From JAVBLF01 sp031553675 (GTDB lineage: Bacteria > Bacillota > Clostridia > Christensenellales > CALWSW01): DNA of 6,787 bases. The DNA lies in the NCBI GenBank assembly GCA_031553675.1, contig JAVBLF010000045.1, positions 1 to 6,787 on the forward strand. Direction: 5' to 3'. Under the pieces are notes generated by a model that saw only the letters and a list, made by a program, of their open reading frames with translations, did no database searches and was not told the DNA's origin. Shown here piece after piece: positions 1 to 6,000 of the stretch. The first letter of the stretch is position 1. Every line of letters starts with the position of its first letter. The position numbers and the translations under genes are program-made.

Positions 1-16
1 GATCTATCGTTGGCAT
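1..16 (-). CDS. Start of an unidentified leftward gene, cut by the window edge
   Basis: Only the first five codons are inside the window, reading M-P-T-I-D on the minus strand from an ATG at 14-16. The call rests on translation and transcription signals, not on protein similarity. A GGAG ribosome site (complement of 24-27) lies 7 nt before the ATG, and a perfect TATAAT lies further upstream at 64-69. Gene direction matches the four other leftward genes of the window. The YkvA gene before it ends in a terminator at 163-205, so this gene is probably transcribed separately. Nothing can be said about the product. The alternative is that this is a chance ATG in intergenic DNA. Confidence 0.45.
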
Positions 17-63
17 CGTATCTCTCCAATTGTTGGCAAACGCATTTGTGAAAAACCTCTGCC

Positions 64-69
64 ATTATA
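64..69 (-). promoter_or_regulatory. Candidate -10 box for the left-edge gene
   Basis: The minus strand reads TATAAT, a perfect consensus -10 hexamer, about 48 nt upstream of the candidate ATG at 14-16. No good TTGACA-like -35 box sits 16-18 nt further upstream (the 17-nt position reads TACCCA). Expression may therefore depend on an activator binding the inverted repeat at 78-102, or the match may be chance in AT-rich DNA. Confidence 0.35.
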
Positions 70-77
70 CAGCTTTT

Positions 78-102
78 CGCGGCGCTTGGGTAGTGTGCCG
101 CG
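78..102. promoter_or_regulatory. GC-rich inverted repeat over the -35 region of the left-edge gene
   Basis: CGCGGC at 78-83 and GCCGCG at 97-102 form perfect 6-bp arms around a 13-nt centre. Short outer GC(T)/(A)GC matches flank the arms. The repeat covers the place where a -35 box would be expected for the TATAAT at 64-69, and it is GC-rich in otherwise AT-rich surroundings. It could be a regulator operator or simply an RNA hairpin. No T-run follows it on either strand in the way an intrinsic terminator needs. Confidence 0.3.
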
Positions 103-162
103 AGCATAGACTTTTGCGTTCAAGCGAACGGTTTTTGATTCGCGTATAGCTTGCTATTTTCA

Positions 163-205
163 GAAAAAATTGAACCACTACTGTCTTTCGAGCGGCAGTG
201 GTTCA
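163..205 (-). terminator. Intrinsic terminator of the YkvA-family gene
   Basis: Read on the minus strand, a stem with 9-bp perfect arms (TGAACCACT / AGTGGTTCA at the two ends of 171-205), continued by four more pairs after one mismatch, is followed directly by a TTTTTT run (complement of 164-169). It begins about 25 nt after the stop codon of the gene at 231-647, the normal place for a Rho-independent terminator. The opposite strand has no T-run after the stem, so it is directional. Confidence 0.8.
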
Positions 206-230
206 GCAAAGTTTATTCAACGATCAAAGT

Positions 231-647
231 TTAAAGATCATAATCTTTGCCATTTTTTTTTCGCCACTTAGAGTATTCTTCAACATCTGATTCCACTAAT
301 TTTAGACATATTGCAACTACAGACGCATCATCGGCATAGCCTGCAATAGGTATCAGATCAGGAATAAAATCTAATGGAGACACAAAATATATTAGAGCGC
401 TCATAATGGAAATGATAGAACCTATAGGTATATCCAAATATTCTTTCTTGATAAAACTCCTGATTAATGACGCCATAATGGGGATGTTTGCCAACACGTC
501 ACCCGCTAGCGGAATAGTTTTCAATTTTTTCTCAAGTCTTTGCAAAAATCTCTCGATAGCATCCTGGTCAGCTAATAGTTTTTTTGCTGTCCCATGTCTT
601 TTTTCATATTCTTTTTGGGCAGCTTTCTCACTAAAATCGACTACCAT
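231..647 (-). CDS. YkvA family (DUF1232) small membrane protein
   Basis: A 138-residue protein of unknown biochemical role. The family is recognised from the core around residues 87-108, where Y-F-V-S-P-L-D-F-I-P-D-L-I-P is followed by G-Y-A-D-D-A; this SPxDxIPD...DD signature defines DUF1232. Residues 1-45 are charged and helical, and about 73-92 and 98-115 are hydrophobic and probably membrane-associated. Length is usual for Clostridial members. The ATG is preceded 5 nt upstream by AGAGGT (complement of 653-658), which fixes the start. The gene has its own extended -10 promoter at 707-715 and a terminator at 163-205, so it forms a single-gene unit. It is strikingly AT-rich (19 of 60 bases are G or C in 241-300, against 43 of 60 in 3181-3240 within dnaE) and uses many AAA, ATA and TTA codons, suggesting recent acquisition. 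Family assignment is firm; function is unknown. Confidence 0.9.
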   Translation of the reverse strand: MVVDFSEKAAQKEYEKRHGTAKKLLADQDAIERFLQRLEKKLKTIPLAGDVLANIPIMASLIRSFIKKEYLDIPIGSIISIMSALIYFVSPLDFIPDLIPIAGYADDASVVAICLKLVESDVEEYSKWRKKNGKDYDL

Positions 648-706
648 AATTCACCTCTTACGCAAGAGAAGCATTCGACTTGGCAGATAAAGCACTAGAC
701 CCACAG

Positions 707-715
707 ATTATATCA
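707..715 (-). promoter_or_regulatory. Extended -10 promoter of the YkvA-family gene, overlapping the rlmD stop codon
   Basis: The minus strand reads TGATATAAT, an exact TGnTATAAT extended -10 element. The TATAAT hexamer (707-712) overlaps the TAA stop of rlmD (708-710). The -35 position at 17-nt spacing reads TTTATT (730-735), a weak match, as is common with extended -10 promoters. Transcription would begin near 700, giving a leader of about 50 nt before the ATG at 647. Confidence 0.6.
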
Positions 716-2084
716 CATTGGATTTTGTTAATAAAGACACGCACTCCACATGCTGGGTCTGTGGAAACATATCGACCGGCTGCACGCTTTCGAGCGCATA
801 GCCGCCATTTCGGAGGATCGCGACATCCCGCGCCAAGGTACCGGGATCGCAGGAGACGTAGACGAGGCGCGGGCACTGCGACGCGATCACGGCGTCGAGC
901 AGGGCCTTTTCGCAGCCTTTTCGCGGCGGGTCGAGCACGATGAGATCGATCGCTTCCCCGTTCGCGACGAGGTCGGGAAGGGCTGTTTCGGCGGGCGCGC
1001 ATAAAAAGCGCGCGTTGTCGATGCCGTTGCGCGACGCGTTTTCGCGGGCGTCTTCGACGGCGCGCGGCACGATCTCGATGCCGAGGACATCGCGGGCCTT
1101 TTGCGCGAAGATCAGCGTCATGCTGCCCATGCCGCAGTAGCAGTCGACGACGCGTTCGGTGCCCGTCAGCGCCGCCGCTTCGAGCGCGGCCGCGTACAGC
1201 GATTCGGTCTGGGTCGGATTGACCTGCAAAAAGGTCTCGGCCGACACCGCGAACCGCAGCCCCGCGATCGTTTCGTCGATGCGTTCGACGCCCCAAATTG
1301 TCTCGAAGCGCTCGCCAAAGATCACGTTGTCGCGCCGTTGGTTGTGGTTGCGCACGATCGACGCGATTCCTGCTAACCCCTCCCGCAGTGCCTGGACGAG
1401 CGCGCTTTCGTGCGGGAAGGGAGCGCCCGGCGCGTCGTTGGTGACGATCACGACCATGCTTTGGCAGGCAGCGCTCGTCCGCGCGACGACGTGGCGCAAA
1501 AACCCCACACCCCTCGCTTCGTCGTAAGCGCCAACACCCCATTGACGCGCCCACGCCCCGACGATCCGAAGGGCCGCGACGGTGCTTTCGTCCTGGATGG
1601 GGCAATCTGCCAGCGGGATCACGCGGTGCGATCGCCTTGCGTACAGCCCGATCGCGACGCCATCGCCCTCGGGCGCGACAGGAAACGCCGCCTTGTTCCG
1701 ATAACGCCACGGCGCGTCCATGCCGATCACTTCCCGCACGATCGACGACGCTTCGCCCACGCCGCCGATCCGTTCGAGCGCGTCGATGAGCATCCCTTTC
1801 TTGCAGCGCAATTGCGCGTCATAAGCCATATGTTGCATGGCGCACCCGCCGCAGCGCGCGAATTGCGGGCAACGCGGCGCCACGCGCTCGCCCGCCGTTT
1901 CGACGATCTCCAGCAGCTTGGCAACGGCGTAACGCTTTTCGCGCTTGATGATGACAGCCCGAACGAGCTCGCCGGGCAGCGCAAACGGCACGAAGACCGC
2001 CATCCCATCGACGCGGCCAATGCCCTGGGCTTCGGATCCTAGGGTTTCGATCAGGACTTGGGTTTCGGAATTTTTCTCTAACAA
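708..2084 (-). CDS. rlmD: 23S rRNA (uracil-5-)-methyltransferase, TrmA/RlmD (RumA) family
   Basis: A cytoplasmic 458-residue enzyme that methylates C5 of a 23S rRNA uridine using S-adenosylmethionine; in Bacillota one such enzyme (RlmCD) can serve both U747 and U1939. Domains in order: an N-terminal TRAM RNA-binding domain (about 5-62); a [4Fe-4S] site with C72, C78, C81 (CGGC context) and C161; an RNA-binding central part; and a Rossmann methyltransferase domain. FLQVN at 285-289, D-C-Y-C-G-M-G-S at 314-321 (SAM loop), DPPRKG at 385-390, the catalytic nucleophile C412 in SCDPGTLARD, and the general base E447 in QTQHVE are all present. Length is normal. The start is TTG, chosen because GGAGG lies 6 nt before it and the TRAM domain begins at once. 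Bacillota often carry two or three paralogues, so U1939, U747 or both cannot be decided here. Confidence 0.93.
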   Translation of the reverse strand: MLEKNSETQVLIETLGSEAQGIGRVDGMAVFVPFALPGELVRAVIIKREKRYAVAKLLEIVETAGERVAPRCPQFARCGGCAMQHMAYDAQLRCKKGMLIDALERIGGVGEASSIVREVIGMDAPWRYRNKAAFPVAPEGDGVAIGLYARRSHRVIPLADCPIQDESTVAALRIVGAWARQWGVGAYDEARGVGFLRHVVARTSAACQSMVVIVTNDAPGAPFPHESALVQALREGLAGIASIVRNHNQRRDNVIFGERFETIWGVERIDETIAGLRFAVSAETFLQVNPTQTESLYAAALEAAALTGTERVVDCYCGMGSMTLIFAQKARDVLGIEIVPRAVEDARENASRNGIDNARFLCAPAETALPDLVANGEAIDLIVLDPPRKGCEKALLDAVIASQCPRLVYVSCDPGTLARDVAILRNGGYALESVQPVDMFPQTQHVECVSLLTKSNVI

Positions 2085-2090
2085 GGTGTG

Positions 2091-2095
2091 CCTCC
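2091..2095 (-). promoter_or_regulatory. Shine-Dalgarno GGAGG that decides the TTG start of rlmD
   Basis: The minus strand reads GGAGG followed by 6 nt and then TTG (2082-2084). No ATG or GTG occurs in frame before the TRAM domain, and the first in-frame ATG is codon 28, inside that domain. The TTG start is therefore well supported. Confidence 0.85.
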
Positions 2096-2100
2096 GGCGG

Positions 2101-2137
2101 CCAACTTTTTTGAAAAAAAGTTGGACAAAAAACGTTT
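2101..2137 (-). repeat. T/A-rich hairpin element in the rlmD leader, diverged copy of the repeats at 6705-6787
   Basis: On the minus strand this stretch has a G-T-run, a short spacer, then CTTTTTTT, C, AAAAAAG. That is the same order of blocks as the two 37-base repeats downstream of dnaE. Its right part (2101-2124) is a perfect inverted repeat with CCAAC and GTTGG ends around T and A runs. The hairpin ends 5 nt before the GGAGG of rlmD, so in RNA it would sit directly against the ribosome site. It might affect translation of rlmD, or simply be a dispersed intergenic repeat that landed there. Confidence 0.6.
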
Positions 2138-2146
2138 GTATGTCCC

Positions 2147-2180
2147 CGAAACGCCCGCCATGTCCATAGCGGGCGTTTCG
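2147..2180 (-). terminator. Perfect 12-bp stem-loop, probable terminator of the TM2-DUF2752 operon
   Basis: CGAAACGCCCGC (2147-2158) and GCGGGCGTTTCG (2169-2180) are exact reverse complements around a 10-nt loop. It lies 54 nt past the DUF2752 stop and before the rlmD ribosome site. On the minus strand a run of six T (complement of 2127-2132) follows, but only about 14 nt after the stem, so this is not a textbook intrinsic terminator. It could instead block 3' exonucleases or act as an attenuator in the rlmD leader. Confidence 0.5.
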
Positions 2181-2189
2181 ATGTTCAGT

Positions 2190-2232
2190 GCGACAGGGTA
2201 AGAGGGGGCGAGGGGGGTGTGAGAGCGGCGGG
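2190..2232 (-). other. C-rich, G-poor stretch after DUF2752 (G-runs on the plus strand)
   Basis: The transcript of the TM2-DUF2752 operon would be rich in C and poor in G here, because the plus strand carries G-runs at 2196-2198, 2204-2208, 2212-2217 and 2230-2232. Such C-over-G stretches before a terminating hairpin resemble Rho-loading regions. The plus-strand runs could also form a relaxed G-quadruplex, but the last loop of 12 nt is longer than usual. Both readings are inference. Confidence 0.3.
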
Positions 2233-2234
2233 CG

Positions 2235-2576
2235 TCAAATGCCCTTCGCGATGTTCCACACCCAGTTCAGCGCGACGAGGACGCAAAGCGTCGTGTAGAG
2301 CCAGACTTTGTGGCGGGAGAGGGATAGCGTAAAGCGACGCAGGCTGTCGCGGCGGCGGAGATGATCCGCGAGGCTCCACACAGCGCCGATCGACAAGGCG
2401 AGGAAAAGGGGGATCGAGAGGGCGTTGTAGTGCCAAGCGGCGTACAAATCGCCCGACAGGATGCTAACGAAGGCCCGCGTCATGCCGCATCCGGCGCAGG
2501 GATAGCCGGTCAGACGCTTGAAAACGCATAGGTCGGGCAGCCGTTCGAGCCAGGCCGCCAGGGCAGGGACTTCCAT
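2235..2576 (-). CDS. DUF2752 domain membrane protein
   Basis: A 113-residue protein of unknown function. The family signature is clear: C17-V-F-K-R-L-T-G-Y-P-C27-A-G-C30-G-M-T-R, then a G-D-L-x-A-A-x-H-Y-N-A segment at 42-52. Two hydrophobic stretches follow (about 53-70 and 91-107), separated by an arginine-rich loop (72-81), so a small two-helix inner-membrane protein is likely. Three cysteines (17, 27, 30) near the N-terminus might bind metal or be redox-active; that is inference. The ATG lies 6 nt after the stop of the TM2 gene with no good Shine-Dalgarno of its own, so translation is probably coupled to that gene. Pairing with a TM2 protein is a recurring arrangement in Clostridia and Bacteroidota to my knowledge. 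Length is normal and the gene looks intact. Confidence 0.88.
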   Translation of the reverse strand: MEVPALAAWLERLPDLCVFKRLTGYPCAGCGMTRAFVSILSGDLYAAWHYNALSIPLFLALSIGAVWSLADHLRRRDSLRRFTLSLSRHKVWLYTTLCVLVALNWVWNIAKGI

Positions 2577-2582
2577 CGCGGA

Positions 2583-2933
2583 TCAGGAGCGGCCCGCGCC
2601 GTACACCATCATGAACTGATGGAAATTGTAGTCGTAGGTCATTTTTTTGGAATTGATGATGTCGATGATCCACAGCACGCCGCAGACACCTCCGGTCAGG
2701 AGCTTGAGTACGCCCATGCCGATGTCGCCCAGGATAAAGCGATCGACCCCCCAGCCGCCGAGAAAGACCGAGATCAGCAGCATGGTCGTCGTGTCCTTGT
2801 AATCCATGGAAGCCACGCGGTTGAACTGTGAGTCGTCCATGGCGCGCACCATCGTTTCAATTTCAGCATAGCGTTCGGGCGGCATCTTGTTGCCGATGTT
2901 CATCATAAAATAGTCGATGCGGGAATTGTCCAC
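2583..2933 (-). CDS. TM2 domain-containing protein
   Basis: A 116-residue membrane protein of unknown function. An N-terminal polar, probably cytoplasmic helical region (1-48) precedes the TM2 domain: a first membrane segment (about 50-63) ending in G-x-D64-R65-F66, a short turn with L-G-D, and a second segment (about 72-93) ending in W-I-I-D91. The GxDRFxLGD and late aspartate are the family hallmarks. The N-terminal part, with D-x-F/Y near the start and a K-D-T-T-T before the first helix, fits the common gut-bacterial TM2 family of this length. The start is GTG (2931-2933), supported by AAAGGAGG 8 nt upstream; the next in-frame ATGs (codons 10 and 11) would cut the conserved N-terminus. It is the first gene of a two-gene operon with DUF2752 and is divergent from dnaE. 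TM2 proteins are sometimes proposed as sensors or envelope proteins, but no role is established. Confidence 0.88.
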   Translation of the reverse strand: MDNSRIDYFMMNIGNKMPPERYAEIETMVRAMDDSQFNRVASMDYKDTTTMLLISVFLGGWGVDRFILGDIGMGVLKLLTGGVCGVLWIIDIINSKKMTYDYNFHQFMMVYGAGRS

Positions 2934-2941
2934 GAGACCAG

Positions 2942-2949
2942 CCTCCTTT
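2942..2949 (-). promoter_or_regulatory. Shine-Dalgarno AAAGGAGG that decides the GTG start of the TM2 gene
   Basis: The minus strand reads AAAGGAGG, a near-perfect complement to the 16S rRNA tail, 8 nt before the GTG at 2931-2933. It is the strongest ribosome site in the window and suggests the TM2 protein is well translated. Confidence 0.85.
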
Positions 2950-2989
2950 GCATTTGGCGATCAGCAAAAGCGAACGCCCTACTAAGGAT

Positions 2990-3018
2990 AGCCTAGCGAC
3001 TTTGACGCTCGATGTCAA
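2990..3018 (-). promoter_or_regulatory. Sigma-A type promoter of the TM2-DUF2752 operon
   Basis: On the minus strand a perfect -35 TTGACA (complement of 3013-3018) is followed after exactly 17 nt by TAGGCT (complement of 2990-2995), a three-of-six match to TATAAT. Initiation would fall near 2983, about 50 nt before the GTG start. The weak -10 with ideal spacing suggests moderate or regulated strength. Confidence 0.55.
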
Positions 3019-3057
3019 CGCGCAATGCGTCATCTGTCGCCATTGTCGCGTCAAACA

Positions 3058-3066
3058 TGCTATACT
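3058..3066 (+). promoter_or_regulatory. Extended -10 promoter of dnaE
   Basis: The plus strand reads TGCTATACT, a TGnTATAnT extended -10 with five of six hexamer matches. No convincing -35 is present at 16-18 nt spacing, which is usual for extended -10 promoters. Initiation near 3073 would give a short leader of about 20 nt that still contains the ribosome site before the ATG at 3094. Confidence 0.5.
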
Positions 3067-3078
3067 GTGCTTGGAGAA

Positions 3079-3084
3079 AGAGGG
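3079..3084 (+). promoter_or_regulatory. Ribosome site that decides the dnaE start
   Basis: AGAGGG lies 9 nt before the ATG at 3094-3096; a GGAG at 3073-3076 is too far away. An in-frame ATG at 3025 lies upstream of the probable promoter and would add 23 residues unlike any DnaE N-terminus, whereas starting at 3094 gives the usual M-K-D-F-V-H-L-H-V-H opening. Confidence 0.65.
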
Positions 3085-3093
3085 TTGCCTGCG

Positions 3094-6000
3094 ATGAAAG
3101 ATTTCGTGCATCTGCACGTTCACAGCGAATACAGCCTGCTCGACGGCGCTGCGCGCATTGTCGACCTCGTCGACCAGGCGGCGGCGCTCGGGCAAAGGGC
3201 GCTCGCCATCACCGACCACGGCTGCATGTACGGCGCGATCGCCTTTTATAAAGCCTGCAAAGCCGCGGGCGTCAAAGCGATCATCGGCATGGAGGCTTAC
3301 GTTTCGCCGCGCAAACTCGAAGAAAAGGACGGCAAGATGGATCGCGAATACGCGCACTTCATCCTGCTGGCCAAAAACGCGGTCGGGTACAAAAACCTTT
3401 GCTATCTGTCGTCGCTCGCGTTTACGAAGGGCTACTACTACCGCCCACGCATCGACTACGAAACGCTCGCGGACAGGCGTGAAGGCTTGATCGCCATGTC
3501 GGCCTGTCTGTCGGGCGATTTGCCGCGCCTTCTCATGGACGGCATGACCGCAGAGGCCGAAGCCTACGTGCAGCGCATGCAGGCCATTTTTGGCGAGGAC
3601 TTTTACGTCGAGCTGCAAGACCACGGCATTCCAGAGGAAAGGCAAATCCTGCCCGAACTGATCCGCATCGGACGGAAATATGGCGCCAAACTGGCCTGCA
3701 CAAACGACGTGCATTATGTCTTGCGCGAGGACGCCGAGGCACAGGACGCGCTTTTGTGCATCCAGACCCAGCGCTACCTCGACGACGCCGACCGCATGCG
3801 CATGACGGGCGAGGAATTCTATCTCAAGTCGGCCGACGAGATGGAAGCCCTCTTCGCGCACTGTCCGGAATCGCTCGACACGACCGTCGAGATCGCAGAC
3901 AAATGCGAATTGGAGTTTGACTTCGATACGCTGCACCTGCCGAACTACGACGTGCCCGAGGGCGAAACCCACGAAGGATACCTGCGCAAGCTCTGTGAAA
4001 AGGGCTTGGCGGAAAAGTGCGAGGGCAAAGGGGAAGACTATCGCGACAGGCTCGATTTTGAGCTGAAGATGATCGCGCAAATGGGCTACACCGACTACTT
4101 TTTGATCGTCTGGGACTTCATCGATTACGCCCGCAGCCGTGGCATCATGGTCGGGCCGGGGCGCGGGTCGGCGGCGGGCTCGATCGCGGCCTATTGCCTC
4201 AACATCACAAACGTCGATCCGATCGCATACGGGCTGATCTTCGAGCGCTTCCTCAACCCGGAGCGCATCAGCATGCCCGATATCGACATCGACTTTTGCT
4301 ACGAACGGCGGCAGGAAGTGATCGACTACGTCGTCGAAAAGTACGGCGAAGACCACGTCGCGCAGATCATCACCTTTGGCACGATGGGTGCGAAGCAGGC
4401 TGTGCGCGACGTCGGACGGGTGATGCAGGTGCCCTACGGCGACGTCGATAAGCTGGCCAAGATGATCCCATTCGACCTGTCGATGACGCTCGAAAAGGCG
4501 CTGACGATCAGCATCGAGCTCCGAACCGCCTACGAGAGCGACGCCACGGCCCGCAAGATCATCGATCTGGCCCTGAAAGTCGAAGGTTTGCCCCGCCACG
4601 CCTCCACCCACGCGGCCGGCGTCGTGATCGCGGCCAAGCCCCTCGTCGAATACTTGCCGCTTCAGACGAACGACGGCGCCGTAACAACCCAATTCCCCAT
4701 GGGCACGATCGAGGAACTGGGGCTGCTCAAGATGGATTTTCTCGGGCTGCGGACGCTGACCGTCATCCGCGACGCCCTCGCCGAAATGAAGCGCGTCAAC
4801 CCGAGCCTCGACGTCGACATGGACGGTCTGGATTTCAACGACAGGGCCGTGTACGACATGCTCTCACGCGGCGACACGGACGGCGTGTTCCAGTTGGAAT
4901 CGGGCGGCATGCGATCGTTTTTGCAGCAGCTCAAGCCCGACCGCTTCGAAGAGATCATCGCCGGCATCTCGCTCTACCGCCCCGGCCCGATGGATCAGAT
5001 TCCGGCCTTCGTCGATCGCAAGTTCCACCCCGAACACATCCGCTACACCCATCCGATGTTGGAAGGCATCCTCAAGACGACCTACGGCTGCATCGTCTAC
5101 CAGGAGCAGGTCATGCAGATCGTGCGCGACCTCGCAGGCTACTCCTGGGGACGCAGCGACCTCGTGCGCCGCGCGATGTCGAAAAAGAAAAAGGACGTCA
5201 TGATCAAGGAGCAGTCGGCCTTCATCGAAGGGTGCGCGGCGCACGGCGTGCAAGAAAGCGTCGCGCGGGCGATCTTCGATCAGATGCTCGACTTCGCGCA
5301 ATACGCCTTCAACAAAAGCCACGCGGCTGCCTATGCCGTCGTCGCCTACCAGACGGGCTGGCTCAAAGTCCACTACCCCGAAGAGTTCTTCGCGGCGCTG
5401 CTCAACAGCTTTTTGAGCGACAACCGGCACATTGCAGCCTACCTCCACGCCTGCCGCATGCAGGGCATTCCCCTGCTGCCGCCCGACGTCAACCATTCGG
5501 CCGCGCGTTTTTCCGTCGAATGGATCGAAGACGAAAACGGTGCGCGGAAAAAAGCCGTGCGCTTCGGGCTGGGCGGCGTCAAACACCTGGGCTTTGCGGC
5601 GTGTGAAGCCATCGCCACCGAACGCGAACACAACGGCCCCTTTGCCGACTTCCGCGACTTTCTGGAGCGCTGCATGTCGGTGCTGAACAAGCGCATGGTC
5701 GAGTGCATGATCCAAGTGGGCGCGATGGACGGCTTTGGGCACAAGCGATCCTCGCTCTGTGCCGTCCACACGGCCGCTATGGATCGTATCGCCGCCGAGC
5801 TCGCCGAAAAACGCAACGGGCAGTTTTCGCTCTTCGACGCGATCGCCGGTGACGAGAGCGCCCGCATCCAGATCGCCATCCCCGATCTCGAGGAGTTTTC
5901 CCGCGCACAGATGCTCGCGATGGAAAAAGACGCGACCGGCCTTTACGTCAGCGGCCACCCTTTGCAGGAATTCGACGCCGAACTCGCGCGTCTCAAAAGC

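Noticed and set aside
2..109. The 3' end of a rightward gene entering from the left (35 open codons)
   Set aside because: The open frame is short, has no recognisable motif, and conflicts with the ribosome site, ATG and TATAAT of the leftward gene on the other strand.
117..136. A rightward intrinsic terminator (CGTTC, 4-nt loop, GAACG, then TTTTT)
   Set aside because: The stem is only 5 bp and no rightward gene is supported to its left. The signals at the left edge point to a leftward gene, for which this is upstream DNA.
406..690. A 94-codon open frame on the plus strand across the YkvA gene
   Set aside because: It is antisense to the DUF1232 frame, which has a clear family signature, ribosome site, promoter and terminator; this one has none.
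658..1710. A 350-codon arginine-rich open frame on the minus strand overlapping rlmD
   Set aside because: It is another frame of rlmD on the same strand. The rlmD frame holds every family motif, while this one is arginine-rich noise.
3025..3093. A longer dnaE start at the ATG at 3025
   Set aside because: The 23 extra residues do not look like a DnaE N-terminus and the region contains the probable extended -10 promoter (3058-3066).
2863..4692. A 609-codon open frame on the minus strand opposite the dnaE 5' half
   Set aside because: It is the shadow of dnaE. GC-rich third positions suppress stop codons on the opposite strand, the translation resembles no known family, and it would also overlap the TM2 gene and its promoter.
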